A DNA stretch of 64,000 nt from contig OENT01000417.1 of assembly GCA_900239685.1 (NCBI GenBank), positions 1 through 64,000 of the forward strand, written 5' to 3'. Origin of the DNA: Rotaria macrura (taxonomy: Eukaryota; Rotifera; Eurotatoria; Philodinida; Philodinidae). A program made the position numbers and the translations under genes. The notes under the pieces are model-generated. The model saw nothing but the letters and a program-made list of their open reading frames with translations, made no database searches and was not told where the DNA came from. Shown one piece after another: positions 25,201 through 37,747 of the stretch; within the stretch, counting starts at the first letter, position 1, and the number at the start of each line of letters is the position of its first letter.

Positions 25201-28200
25201 CTTAGTCGAAGATCGACACCAATTCTCAATTTACAATCAATTTGATGGAGCTACAGTTTTTCTTGCGAATCATTACTGAATAGAGTTTCTGGTTGTTTGC
25301 TATTTTTTTTTTTGAAGTAAGATGAACTAATCATTTTTATCACAGCTTAACAAAGAAATATCAATGAAAAACTAATAATAACATCAATGTGCATCTTTGA
25401 GGGTGCTCATTGAAATTCGGTATTTGTTATTGGAATTCGAAGAGTCCGAAAGAAACCAAAGAACATAATCAAACAAAAAAATGTCTTATGTCTTTGAAAA
25501 ATATTTTTAGCCGCATTAGGTACGCAATTTATAAGAGAGAACAGTGATGCTAGTTATTGTAACTTTCATTAAAAATTCGAGTCCTCAAAACAATTTCTAG
25601 TGTAACACATCGACATTTATCTATGTTAAGATTTACCGATGTACGAATGGAGAGGAGACGAGTTACTTAAGATAAAGAGAAAGTATAAATATTGACGGGT
25701 AAGTTCGTTTAATAAATTTTATGTCAATAAAACATTTCGCATTTAAGTTCTTCTTGAACTAGTTATGTTCAACTGACAACGCTATAGCGAACATTTCTAT
25801 GGTTTTTTTTCAATTAATGCAAATGTAGAAATTTTTTTTTCACATTGTATATTAACAAGGTATAATGGCGATTGAAAATTGAATATTCAAATTACCTGCT
25901 GCATTCGATGTGGAATCGATTTTTGTAACTTTTGGATTTGTTTTACCGAATGATGAGCATAATTCACTTGAATGAAGTTTTGTATTTACTCGACGTTTAG
26001 GCGTAGGAGGTAAACAGGAATAAAATGTTCCTGTTGTTAAGTTTGATTTTGATTTTTGATCATGTAATAATGATTCATCATTATCATCTTTAAGTTGTTC
26101 TTCGAGACGACGTCGAAGATCATTCGGATCCGAATTTTCATTTCGGCCATGTAACAAAGAACGATCGCGTGGTGTCGATGCTAGTATTGGATCATCTCTA
26201 TGATATACAGTTGTTTCACCATCTAAACGTGATTCATTATTATCGTCGTTATCATTATCATCGTTGTCATCGTCGTCGTCATTGTCTTCTTCAATATTTG
26301 GTTCATCTCTCGGAGATTTCGATGATGTTTTACCTTGATTGGGTACTATCTTTTTATAAATATCTCTTACGGCATCACGTTCTTTTTCTTCATCAGTTTT
26401 ACGTCTACGTTCAGAACTTAATTCACGTTTAAGTTGTTCAATCATTGTTTCAGATTTACTTATAATGTCACGTGTAAAACGTTTTTCTTCTTCAAGATGT
26501 CTTAATATACGTTGTTTTTCACGTTCGGCCATTTCTTGAATTTGATTGATTTGTTCACAAGATCGATTTTGTTCACGTTCAAGTGCTATTTGTAATTCAG
26601 TTATTTTGTTTTGTGCCTCTTGTTCCCTTAATTCTTTTGTAAGACAATGTTCAGCATTATTCGGTTGAGTAAATTCAAGTAATTGTGCACGAGATGATAT
26701 CAATGATCCACTACATGCATCATGTACTGATGTACCTAAAATAACAGTATCGATAAAGAAAATTGTGAATCATTATATAAAATGCAAGCATTTCAATCGA
26801 TCATATATATATATATATATAATATATGTATGATTCCATACTCATAAAATAGAACAAAGAAGAAAAAAACCTTGATTTACAAACCAATTGCACCTTTCTT
26901 TTTTTCTTTTTTTATATTCTGTAGTCTACGAACAATATTTCTCATCGTATTCAGTTATAAAGAATAACCCTATTGATTGAACTTTGGTATTGATGTGTAA
27001 AGAGAACCGTTGGAAAGAGAGAAGAAAAAAAAAGACGGAGCATCATTGCGATATGATGAGATAAGGGAGATGGAACACGAAACATGGAATCAAATCGAAT
27101 TGAATTGCATGATAAAATCACATTTTCGATAAAACAATGACATTGACATTGCCGGCACGTCGAAGTATTTGAAAAAGCAGACCACTATCGCTCTTCATGT
27201 TTGCTAACAGTAAAAATGAAGAGAATAGTCGTCAAACACTGAATAAATATTACAAAAAATCAATTAACGAAGAATGTTTTGAATACAAACACAGTGAGAA
27301 AATAGAAATGTAAAATAAAAAGCGAGCAGGAACAAAGAGAGAAAGTTTATTTTTTTTACCTGATGATGAAACAGCTTCGGTAAGTGCTTGTTCAAATGTT
27401 GATTCATTGACAAAATCATATTCTTGTGGTTGTATGATTGATTGTTGTTTAAGTTTAATGACATGTTGTCGTACTATTTCATCGAGTTTTAATTCAATAT
27501 TAACTTGTTCTAAATCCATGCCTAAACCGTGTCCTTGATCAACACGAAGACCATTTAGTAAAAGTTTAAGTTCTTGTACATCACTTATTTTATTCATCAT
27601 CTCTGTTTGTAAATTATTTGCATCTTCAGATAGATGCTTCAAAGAAGAAGAATAGGAGGAGAAAAAAAAACAAATTTCAATTTGATTATATACTTTATTT
27701 GAAAAAAAAGTTGCATACTTCAATGACAGCATGTGATTCATTTTTTTTTACAGCTAGTTGCAATCGTTCTTCCATAACATGTTGTTTAGCTTGTAAGAAT
27801 GTCAGTTCACTTATATTGAATGCTAATTGTAAGAGTTTTTCATTATAAATTTCTTCATTTTCTGTTAATTATATAATATATCTGTTGAGAGAAACGAAAA
27901 ACAAAAGCCAATCTTATCATACCAGAATGAATAAATTTTCCATCAGGAGCATTTCCTAAAATACGTTTAACTTCGGCAGTTTGCCATTGAATCGTACTAA
28001 AAATGAAAAACAAAATATAGTTGTTGATAACAAGATTTCGTTTAGACAGGATATATTCGTAAGTTGATGAATCTTTCTAAGTTACAGTTTGACTAACTTA
28101 AAATAGAATATGTTAAACTCGGATCCCAAGATTGTATTGTTCTTGCTGTGCAGAACCTGCAAAAGTCAACCAATACACTTTCTTCATTTGAAGATATCAC

Positions 28201-31200
28201 GTTGTCCAGAAAGTTCGTGCAACAACCCTCCTATTACAAGCTTGAAACGTGTGGCTTCCAACATCGTATAGAGCGTGTATTTTTAGGATGTTACACCACT
28301 TTTGACCTAATTGCTTCATTGTCGTCTTGAGAAAAGGAACGAGTTTTCACTGCCAGTTGTGCTCATATTTTAGATAGTGTATTTCGATCATACTTCGAAT
28401 CCACTGCAAAACGAGAAATCTGTTTCAGAAATCACGGTGCATAGTTTTGTAGAGCTCATCGAGGGCAACAAGATGCACTATTTCGGCTAGCATTTGGAGT
28501 GAGCTTAGAAGGAAAAAGTGACTATTTGGATATGAGACATTGAGAAGCCGTTAAAACCTCACGAGTAAAATGCGTATGTTTCTTTGAAATCTTTGCATAT
28601 CTCTTCGAAATCCCTCTGAAAACTCCGTGATAGAGTGAGTTTTGGCTGCTCTTTCTTTTAGAAGTCTCTGAATTTCAAAATTCTCCGATTCTTTGTGAAA
28701 CCATTCACAGAGACCGTCTGAAAAATTCGAGGATTTTGCACGAATATTTTTCTATTCTCTCCATCACAGATTTTAGCCTATATGAAATTTTACCTATCCT
28801 AAAGTTCTTATCTTCAGACCTCTCCTGGTTAATGAGATACAGGAGTACTAAGTCGCAGCCATCACCATTATAACTAAAATATAACCACACCTGGTTGTGA
28901 AAATTCTTTTCTTTTCCCAAGAAGACAATGAAGCAATTAGCTCAAAATCGGTGGACCACCCTAAAAGTGAATGCTCTAGACGATGGAGGAAACCATATGT
29001 TTCACACTTTTAGTAGGAGGGTAGTTGCACGAACTTTTGGGACAATCTGATATTTTAAAACTCTATACTACTCAGCCAATAGCTGACCTACTCCTTCTAT
29101 TGTTCAGCAAGAATTCATGTCAAGCGACTTTATTGGATTTGATTTATATTGTGAGCTTCATGTGAAAGACGAACATGTTTACCATTACACGCTTATTAAC
29201 GAAAAGAGCTAATTAAATTAATTTCTTCACATTTCAAGATTATGATAAAATGATCTGAACGATGTATAACACAGTATGGACTATTTAATCTTTATTTGTT
29301 GACCAGGGAAAAGAATTGAGATTCATGCATAAAAAGAATGGACAAACAGAAAAATCTTTTCTCTTTTATCCTATTTAAACACTACTTCTTTCATGATAAA
29401 TCCATTTCATTGAAGTCTATCAAGTTCAAACAAACTTTATTCCCAGACAGAACCATTGAATTCAATTTTATTTTTCAAGCTTAAGTAAAAATTTCTAATC
29501 GATTCTTTTGACAAGATTCATCCTTTTCTTGTTTTTTTCTAAATATGAGCACATTTAATATATTGAAAAACAAACTTTTACAATTTAAATTAAGTTTTGA
29601 AATCGTGCTTAGAGAAACAACGAAGCATTTTTTTTTCATGATCTTATTATAGCTCCTACCTTCTTATGGACTATATAGTTTTTGTCGAATCATTTGAGTA
29701 TTTCAAGAATTCATATAAAATTTATTCGTTAATTACTTTGCAGATCGTTGTTGTTGATCATCGGTCAGTACTGATTTTGTATTTTCTTCATCTTCTGTAA
29801 AATCGAAGTTAGTATTTATGAAAGGACTATCATGGATGGTCCTTTGTTTTAAATTATTTTTGCCATTCAAATGTTTCGACAGATCTATGTAAGACGTATT
29901 TAAGAGAATGGTCATTTTTTTTTCAATGAGTCCTTACCGAGTCTATCAAATTTGATATCGATTTTGTAAAATGCTAATTCTTGTTCAAGTTTACATTGTT
30001 TTTCACATGCTTGATGAAGTAATGATGTTTTACGTTGAAGAAGTTCTTCACTAGTAGTCAATCTCGCTTGTAATTCCTAGAAAAATAAATGCTCATCTCA
30101 ATAAGAAAGAACAACAGATGATGAATGAGAAACAAAAAGAAATTTTCTAAATGACTAGAAGTAATCAAATGAATCGTTAGAGAAGAAAAAAAAATCAACA
30201 TCAACAACTAAATAAATAGTAAAACATTTATCTAATAATATCGTATTTATAAAAATAATATCATGCTCCATCTAAATTACCAAATACGATTTGATTATTA
30301 AAGTATCAATAATTACTATGGATAACTTGTTGGAATAAAAAAAAAGAATTCAATAGAAAAAAAACTGATATTCCTTTTCTTAACTTTCGATATGAATTAT
30401 CATCGTAACTAATTGTTTTTTAAAATCCTTACCGATCATTTATGGATTTTTTTGATGGCTTACTTAGAAATTTTGTTCAAAGATGAACGTACAATTTGGA
30501 ATATGAATTAAACTTAGTTCTCAGCGAAATATCTTGTTGATTTAAATAGAAATAATAAATTGTTCCATTGTGAACTTTGTCAACAGTTTATCTTATCACC
30601 ATTTTTATTGATATTGTCTATGCCATAAATTTTTCTGTCTACATTGTTCGATATCATACATATATCGGCAATATGATAAATTCAAGATCCTATGAATAAT
30701 TTATGAATATTAACTTGAATAGAGATAGATAGACTACTCATTTTTGAAATAGTATTCGTTTGAAAATATGACCATTCTGTCGATTATACGAAGAGCTGTG
30801 GTGTTTGTAATTCTTTAGTGGAATTGTTATTTTATTCATAGCCTCATGTTACAGTTATTACGAAACGTTTTCATAGTTTGAGCTAAGTTAACAGTACACT
30901 TATCAAGATTTTAGTTTGTTATGAAAATGTCCTTGATTCGATGTACGTACAAAAACAGACACCTCTCTAAAATGTAAATATCCTGGCAAGAAATCGTTCG
31001 TTCTTAATAAAAGATTGAAGAGTTCGTAGTAACTATAAAGCCCTAGCAATGAACGAAATTTTAGATCGATATTCAATTGCCAAGGTTCTGAATGAATCTT
31101 TGCTAATTAAGCTAAAGCCGAATAAAATGTTCATAAATGAAAGAGATGGAAGACTTTAAAACGAAATGAAAACACACCAACTGTTTCTCAATGATTCGCC

Positions 31201-33161
31201 AAGATCGATTGATTTACAATCATCTTACAATGATAAAAGTTCGACATTTGAAAAAAATCTCTTTGCTATAGTAATGTACAAAGGAAGAGGCGTTTTTGAA
31301 TTGATTGAAATAATGTCGGCGATATTTTCTTTCGTAGTAAGCCAAATTATTTGGTAATTATTTATTCAAATAAAAGATAAACATGAAATAAAAGATGACC
31401 TTAATATGTTTACTCATGCAATCTATGGTCGAGTCTTTTCTTGTTGATTGATGAACTTTCTCGTATGAAAATAAATGACTTAACGTCTATTCTACTTAGC
31501 ATTGACGAAGAAAACATCACGTACTAATTACGTAATGAACTTCTTTTTTTCTCTTGAAAAATCTTACACATTATGTTTGATTGATAAATATGCATGTTGA
31601 AATACTGTAATTCAATGTTGCATATACTTAATATTTTGAGTACATCCATGCGAAAAAAAAATTCTAACCAAAGAACAGATTAACTTGATCCTATTCTAGT
31701 TTCCGTATATGTCACATGTACGCGGATAACATGTGTTCATCGAACATTCTATACGTTTGTCTACAGATACTTCAACTGTCGATTTATTAACGATGATTGA
31801 TTGTAGGTTCACGATGTAATCGTGATCGGAAATACAAATATTGGATTAACTTTCACGCTAGAGATAAGCAAAACAGTAGTTACTTCTAGTATAATGATAT
31901 TACTAGTAAGAAAACTATTGTACACATGTTTTTTATTCGAGATATAAGAACATGTATGAATCATAACTTCAGTACATACATCGATATGATTAAGATTTGT
32001 GATTCAATCGATTCGATGAACGTATGAACTCAATATGATAAAATATATTAGAACGTTGAATTTCATTGAAAACAGACATCAATAAATTTCTCTTTCTAGA
32101 ATACGAAAATCTTACTTTAATTTCTTTAGCTTGCACTACATTTTTATTTTCAAGCGATTGAAGTTTATCACTTGTTACTTCCAATTTTTGTTCTCTATTC
32201 ATGGCTTGATTATTCAAACGTCGACATTCATTATCACGACGTTCAAGTTCATGAAGTAAATTTTGTACTTCCTGTTGAGTAAATCTAAAGTAAAAACATT
32301 TATTAATCTATAATTCAATAATTCATAATGTTTCTACTGTTCTTTAGCTTGTTTTCGTTCATTTTCATCAATATCAATTCCATCGAGTCGCTGTAAACTG
32401 GGTACATATGATATAACAAGTAAACGATAATATTCAGTTTGATCAATAGGATTTCCTTGAAGATGAAGTTCACGCAATTCATACAATATCCTTAAACGTG
32501 CAATTTGATCAAATGATGATATTTGATTATTTGATAGATTTAAAACTTTTAATGATACTAATTTCTTACCGAACCATATCGGTATTGTATGTATTTGATT
32601 TTGATGAAAATTAAGATTTTCTAATCGTGTTAAATCTTCAATATTACTAATTGTATTAATGAAATTGTTAGCCAATGATAAATATTTAAGTTTTTTCAAT
32701 GTTTTTAAACCATCAATTTTTTCAATAAAATTATTTGATAGATCAAGATTTTCCAAATTGACTAATGCTTGAAGATTTTCTATGTAACGAATTTTTTTAT
32801 CTCGTAAATTACTAAGATTGAGTGTATGAATACGGGTAATATTATTTTGTTTCGTTATTTTTCGGATAAATCCATCGGTTATATAACGAATACCATGTTT
32901 AAAACGATCAACACTTGTTGTAGTTGTGCTAAATGCTTGTGATGTCAAACTTGCACGACTGGTACGACCGTCTGTACTTTTAGAACGTGATGGAAATGGT
33001 ATGACTGTCTCTTCTGTAACATCATCATCATCATCATCAAGATCTGGGTCGTTTAAAGGTGGTGTCACTGCCAATGCTGAATCTTGTGACATTGTTGGCG
33101 ACGATATGCATTCAGAATGTCCACCGTCAGGGCTTCCACGATCATTCGTTTCAACTTCCAT
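19267..33161 (-). CDS. CNTRL: Centriolin homologue, LRR plus long coiled coil (1,972 aa)
   Basis: Centriolin sits on the mother centriole and midbody and acts in cytokinesis and cilium assembly. Exons in transcript order: 33161-32338, 32284-32116, 30076-29938, 29884-29737, 27996-27923, 27861-27719, 27636-27360, 26735-25896, 24665-23883, 23825-23398, 23074-22976, 22902-22705, 22626-22210, 21601-20915, 20857-20778, 20717-20616, 20566-20288, 19498-19267. Leucine-rich repeats span about 110-265, preceded by an acidic stretch and GIRYITDGFIRKITKQ, very close to the vertebrate entry to the LRRs. ELAFYKID and, later, NVPRHADLE are further centriolin signatures. The rest is almost continuous coiled coil. 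Exon 8 carries a nearly pure D/N/E tract (25 residues). A 5' exon ending at 33377 splices to 33165; its frame (DEDIEEVDK) is open but has a TGA and no ATG upstream, so I start at 33161. Vertebrate centriolin is longer (about 2,300 aa). Confidence 0.92.
22161..22186. repeat. (TA)n microsatellite in CNTRL intron
   Basis: A TA tract of about twelve units, just downstream (in transcript order) of exon 13 of centriolin. Confidence 0.9.
26803..26829. repeat. (TA)n microsatellite in CNTRL intron
   Basis: A TA tract of about twelve units in the intron upstream of centriolin exon 8. Confidence 0.9.
28195..29052. mobile_element. Non-autonomous mariner-like transposon with long inverted ends
   Basis: The element sits in the intron between centriolin exons 4 and 5. 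It is bounded by TA on both sides (28195-28196 and 29051-29052). The ends are inverted repeats of about 145 bp: left TCACGTTGTCCAGAAAGTTC, right (reversed) TCAGATTGTCCCAAAAGTTC, both followed by GTGCAAC and CCCTCCTA, then by a shared GCTTCATTGTC block near the inner limit. Identity by eye is roughly three quarters. The TA target and TTGTCC-AAAGTTCGTGC ends resemble mariner elements. The roughly 850-bp length and lack of a transposase frame inside mark it as a non-autonomous or decayed copy. Confidence 0.75.
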
Positions 33162-33377
33162 CAGTCTGAAAAAAGAATTTAATTGACTAAAGTTGTTTAC
33201 ATTAACAGTAAAAAAAGCACTTTGTTTGCTTCAACTCTTGAACAAGAGACGGAAGAAAATACACTACGATGTTTTTCTCTATTTGAAAAAATGAAAATTT
33301 CATCAAATACTTCGACTTGATATGGAATTAGTTTATTTTTGAAAACTAGCAAATGATATGTCTACTAACCACTCACT

Positions 33378-33767
33378 TATCCACTTCTTCGATGTCTTCA
33401 TCTAAGCCTCAAAGCAGCTCTCAAAATAAAATGTGCCGTTCATTTAGGCATGCGTAGTCATGGAAACAATTCTATTTAACTGATTGATCCGTTTCAAAGA
33501 TTCACTGATTTTCTTTACAATATCGTATTCGAATACTATTTCATTGTAAAATACTGCGAAAACTCAAATTCTTGTTTATCACATGACATCTATAGGTCTC
33601 CCTGGTTACGATTGAACTAAAATGATGTCTATAATATAGTGGAACTAGTCGTATTCATATGAATAGTAAAATAATGATGATGTGATTATATTACATTTGA
33701 AATATTCAACGATTAATCTTTGAAAATTTTATAATCATTAATCGTCTATTTGAATACAATAGATTCT
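33378..33767. promoter_or_regulatory. Shared divergent promoter region, CNTRL / DHHC gene
   Basis: Centriolin reads left from here and the DHHC gene reads right. The start codons are about 600 bp apart, and a probable 5' exon of centriolin ends at 33377. The two genes probably share regulatory DNA. I see no clear TATA box or named factor site. Confidence 0.4.
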
Positions 33768-35881
33768 ATGGATAAACTATCACTAGCATCGTTAAAAAAA
33801 TCTGTTCAATTATCATCATCATTTATAGACAAACAAATAAATCAAACTAGCCCTCGTACATCATCATCTCTAATTCATAGTCATTCATTAGTAGTAGTAA
33901 AGAAAAAGATCTGTTCAAAGCATTTAATCTATCCAATAGTGGCCTGGTGTTTATTTATTATATTGACAATAGTCTATTTCATATTTGTGTAGGTTCCTCT
34001 AAATAAAATTGTTTAAATCATAGTTCAACCGATAAAACATGTCATTGAACAACAGATATTTATTTCGTTGGACTTCAAATAAATGCCTATGTAGATAAAG
34101 ACATACATTTGAGAATTCCTATAACTGAATCATATGGATATATCGAATGAATCTTATTGAAATAACTAAATATTTCTTTTCATCAAGGTGTCCATGGTAT
34201 TATCATAATGTATGTAGAGTCATACCAATTTTTCTGACATACAACAGGATCTAATAGAAGGATGATTACAGATTTGCGTATGTTGATTGTTCATAGATAT
34301 TGTGCAAAAAAAAGGGTTTTCACTTAGTTTACTAATCAATATAAAACTAATTCAATTCATGAATATTTGTCGACATGTTAGACGAGAATTATTTTCTAAC
34401 ATACGGATGGTATCCCTGGTGAATCTATGAACACTATCAAACTTAACTTATGATTGATTGTCAAGATATTTTCAAGACGACTTTTTACTGTTTGAAATAA
34501 GCTTGAAAATTCTCGTTTTTTCAGAAGGAAAACATTTTATTACTATAGTAAAGGAAATCGAGTTTCGTTTTCATTAACTCTAGTTCTATTGGAGAGAGAT
34601 GAATATTGATTAACCTAGGACGTTGTCTACAGAAAGCAATATTGAATTTTCAAAGGTACTCTTTCAATTTGAAATGTTTGTTTTTAAACTACAATACATG
34701 AAGTAAAACTCTGTATTATTTTGTACTACGTCACTAATCAGCAGTTCTGTCTGTTCAACTACATATGTTGTGTTTTTATTTTCTATGATATTCAATTCGT
34801 AGTATAACGATGAGTATATTTTCCTATCTAATTCATGCTATGGCAAGATCCCTGAACTGTAGAAGCTACATAGAAGACGTAGTATTTAGGGTAACACAAA
34901 ACTTTGTCAAATGTAATCTTTGATGAAGCGTACGCAATCACATAACAAAATGTGATGAATCTTTATCGGATGCTCTTTGACAGGGTCCTGCTTAAGTGAA
35001 GTTTTGATTAAAAAACATTCGTGTTCTTCTCTTTAGAAAAATTTAACCCTATCATAGTTTGTTCGTAGATTTAATTGTCTACAATTTTACAGGTTCAATA
35101 GGTCAACGTTCCGATGAATCTCGATTAAGACTTGAAACGAAATGGTATACAATCAATAAAGTAGATATTGATGTAACACAATGTACAAATTGTTTTATTG
35201 TCAAACCACCTCGTACTCATCATTGTCGATATTGTGGTCATTGTATAGATGTAAGTATGATAATATTGATCTAATGAATGTAAAACAAAAGTTTCTATTC
35301 GATTAGACTATGGATCATCATTGTCCGGTACAATAAAATTTTTGTTGAAATTTCATTTCATCTCATTGTTCTTCTAGTGGATATATAATTGTGTTGGTCG
35401 TCGAAATTATCGATTCTTTTTATTATTTCTTTTTACTCTATTGATTCATATTAATATCACTTTTATTTGTTCATTGTATTTAATTATTGCATTACGAGAA
35501 CATTTCATTCAAGTAAAAGTAATCATTTCATTCATAATCGTATTTTGTACAGTCATATTAGCTGCACTCGCTGGTGGTCTATTTGGACTTCATGTTATTT
35601 TGGTTTCGAAAAGTATAACAACATTCGAACAAGTAAATCTAATTTAAAAGAATACCAAACCTGATATTCAATTCATATTTTTATATCGATAGGTGACCGG
35701 TAAATATATGGATATCGACAAAACACCATTCAGTCATGGTATTATACAAAATTGGTTACGATTATGTTGTATTTCAATTATGCCAAAATTAAACCGATAT
35801 TCAACAGAAAATAGTTGTCAAACATGGACTAAAAATAAACATATTTCTAAGACAAATGAACATGAAACATTGCGTGTATGA
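33768..35881 (+). CDS. DHHC-type palmitoyltransferase (incomplete model)
   Basis: This enzyme family S-acylates cysteines of membrane proteins. Firm exons: 35093-35250, 35307-35327, 35378-35632, 35693-35881 (stop). They encode the complete cysteine-rich domain: CTNC, CFIVKPPRTHHC, CRYC, then the catalytic MDHHC, WIYNCVGRRNYRFF, two membrane helices, the TTxE motif (TTFE) and a TPFSHG segment like the family's C-terminal NPF/PaCCT region. The DHHC itself is on a 21-nt exon. The CRD and RNYRFF resemble the ZDHHC9/14/18 (Erf2) group. An ATG at 33768 begins a likely first exon with one hydrophobic helix, ending near 33988 at GTAGGT. I could not find the exon that should carry the second helix and DPG motif between 33989 and 35092, so the gene is either mis-modelled or degraded there. 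Confidence 0.8.
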
Positions 35882-36869
35882 TGTTTTCTTTTCATGATAT
35901 CTAATCCACACATTATTTACTTAGAGTAAATAATCTAATTGGAACTTAATATTATTCGTGCATCAATAATAAGATTAGAGTAGATTTTCCATCATATATA
36001 TTAACTCAACTATATCGTATGATTCATGAGAATAGAAAAAAAACGATTAAAGTCACTGAACGTAGTCATTTCTCATTAACGTTGATTACTGTGAATATAT
36101 CAAATCTGAATTTCGATCAAATCTATTTATTTCTATGAAATATAATATAGAGTATACAGCTGATCGTCACTTTTAAGTTAAGTCAGTTGCTATATATTCA
36201 AGGTAATGCTTTGTTTATTAAGTTTCTTATCTTAATAAACAAACTTATGGAGCATCGGTTCGAACCTGTCAAAATATTATTTTGCACGAAACTATTGTCA
36301 TTCGATCAACCTTGATATGTAATATAAGCATGTCAGTTATCATCTAGGTTTGTTGATGTTTACTGTTCAATTTTGTTGTCAAATACTTGGAGTATTGATG
36401 ATAAACTCAATAATCTAATTTCATTTATAGATGAGTCTGTTAGTCTCATTCAAGTTTAAAGTGATAATACATCTATTCTAAGTACGACGTGAACTTGTCA
36501 TTCATTTGTTTGTCCTCGACTTGCAAATCATCATATGACAGATATTTATTGAAATTGAAAATAGTTCGGTTCTAATCTAAAATATATTTCAAAATTATTC
36601 ATAAGATAGAATTTGACTTAAATACTCATGATTTATCAAATAAATAATGCAAATCTAACTATTTTTTTTAATGATTCGTCATAATTCATGTGAATCGTAA
36701 GAAATTCAAGCTAACTACAATATATCAACCGTTCATAGTAGAATAATGTCTTTAATCAAACATTTCCTATGACCTTCTTATAGGTCACTAAACAGGTGAA
36801 AACATGTTAGCATCATCAATGAAAACAGTACTACGTAGACATCAAGAAGAAATATTGAAAAAAGTTTAT
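35882..36869. other. Intergenic, nothing coding seen
   Basis: AT-rich DNA between two gene 3' ends. The one structure noticed is a perfect inverted repeat at 36210-36243. A short ggttcgaacc palindrome at 36257-36266 is not part of a tRNA fold. Confidence 0.6.
36210..36243. repeat. 13-bp perfect inverted repeat (hairpin)
   Basis: TTTGTTTATTAAG at 36210-36222 is repeated as its exact complement at 36231-36243, around an 8-nt spacer. It lies downstream of the DHHC gene and is non-coding. It has no U-run or GC-rich stem that would suggest a processing signal. Confidence 0.7.
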
Positions 36870-37747
36870 TTAAAGTAATAAAACTAGTAAAATTGGCATA
36901 ACGAGAACTAAAAGTTTACTAATCGATACAACAGGATTACTAAAATCTGTGTTATATGGTATACGTTCCCAATTAATAATAGAGCCAACAGAATGAGTTC
37001 CTGTTGAATGTGATTTAGCTACTTGAGAATCATCAGGTTCTTCACTACTATCGACATTAGATGGTAATTTTCTGCCATTATTTACTATTTCCTGAACCAC
37101 ATAGATTGCAGGTGTGACGACCACCGGTGTTTTTGTTGTCACTGCTTCTGATACGATTCGTGTAGGACTTGTGATTTGTTCAGGTGTCATTGCTGGTTTA
37201 TTAGTACTAGATGAAGTTCTCAAACGATGAATGAAACTTCTTGTCTGCCACTCACTCGTTCCGGACCAAGAAACTATTGAAATAAATAAATAAAAAAAAA
37301 AGGAGAACAATTTATAACAAAAAATAAGAAGTCATATTGTCTGCTATCATTTTTATGATTACGTTTAATTGAATTGCAAAAACTTGAATGACAGCATGTT
37401 TCAATACGAATATCACTGTCGAGTGATACATCATGAGGGGTACAATAACGACTTGCACATGTTCGATATGGTTTCTGATTAACGAAACCAGCCTGTGAAT
37501 ATCAACATAGAAAGATTGAATGTTTTTAATTTTATTTATGAAATATAATCTATACCCAACATAATTGTGTATTTTTATTGCAAACAACCAAATTATCTTC
37601 ACCTTCTGAAATCGTTTCACAATTATGATCTTTACATGAATAACATACAAGTTTATTGGCCCCTGTTATGTTATAAATAAAAGTTGATTGAGTAAAGTGA
37701 ATAACATAGAATCCTATGATTAATAGTTGAGTCAATAAATAATGCAT
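36870..37747 (-). CDS. GPI-anchored Ly6/uPAR (three-finger) family protein (241 aa)
   Basis: Exons: 37747-37556, 37492-37363, 37273-36870, joined in phases 0 and 1. The first 21 residues form a signal peptide (LLTQLLIIGFYVIHF). A cysteine-rich domain follows: LVCYSCKDHNCE, later CNKNTQLCW, then TCASRYC and the closing ETCCHSSFCN. The ten cysteines and terminal CC-x4-CN pattern fit the LU (Ly6/uPAR) three-finger fold. A Ser/Thr-rich stalk of about 100 residues comes next, ending in a hydrophobic tail (SKLLVLVMPILLVLLL) with no basic residue after it, as expected for a GPI anchor signal. The ligand is unknown. Ly6 proteins in animals bind receptors or channels at the cell surface, but nothing in the sequence names a partner here. 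The long stalk is longer than in many Ly6 proteins. Confidence 0.8.

Noticed and set aside
28148..28330. 60-aa ORF spanning the left end of the mariner-like element
   Set aside because: It crosses the transposon boundary and has no similarity to a transposase.
33378..33420. Upstream continuation of the centriolin frame (DEDIEEVDK)
   Set aside because: The frame meets TGA with no ATG before it, so it is treated as 5'-UTR exon unless a further upstream exon is shown.
36257..36266. ggttcgaacc resembling a tRNA B box
   Set aside because: There is no A box or acceptor stem at the right spacing; the motif is simply a palindrome.
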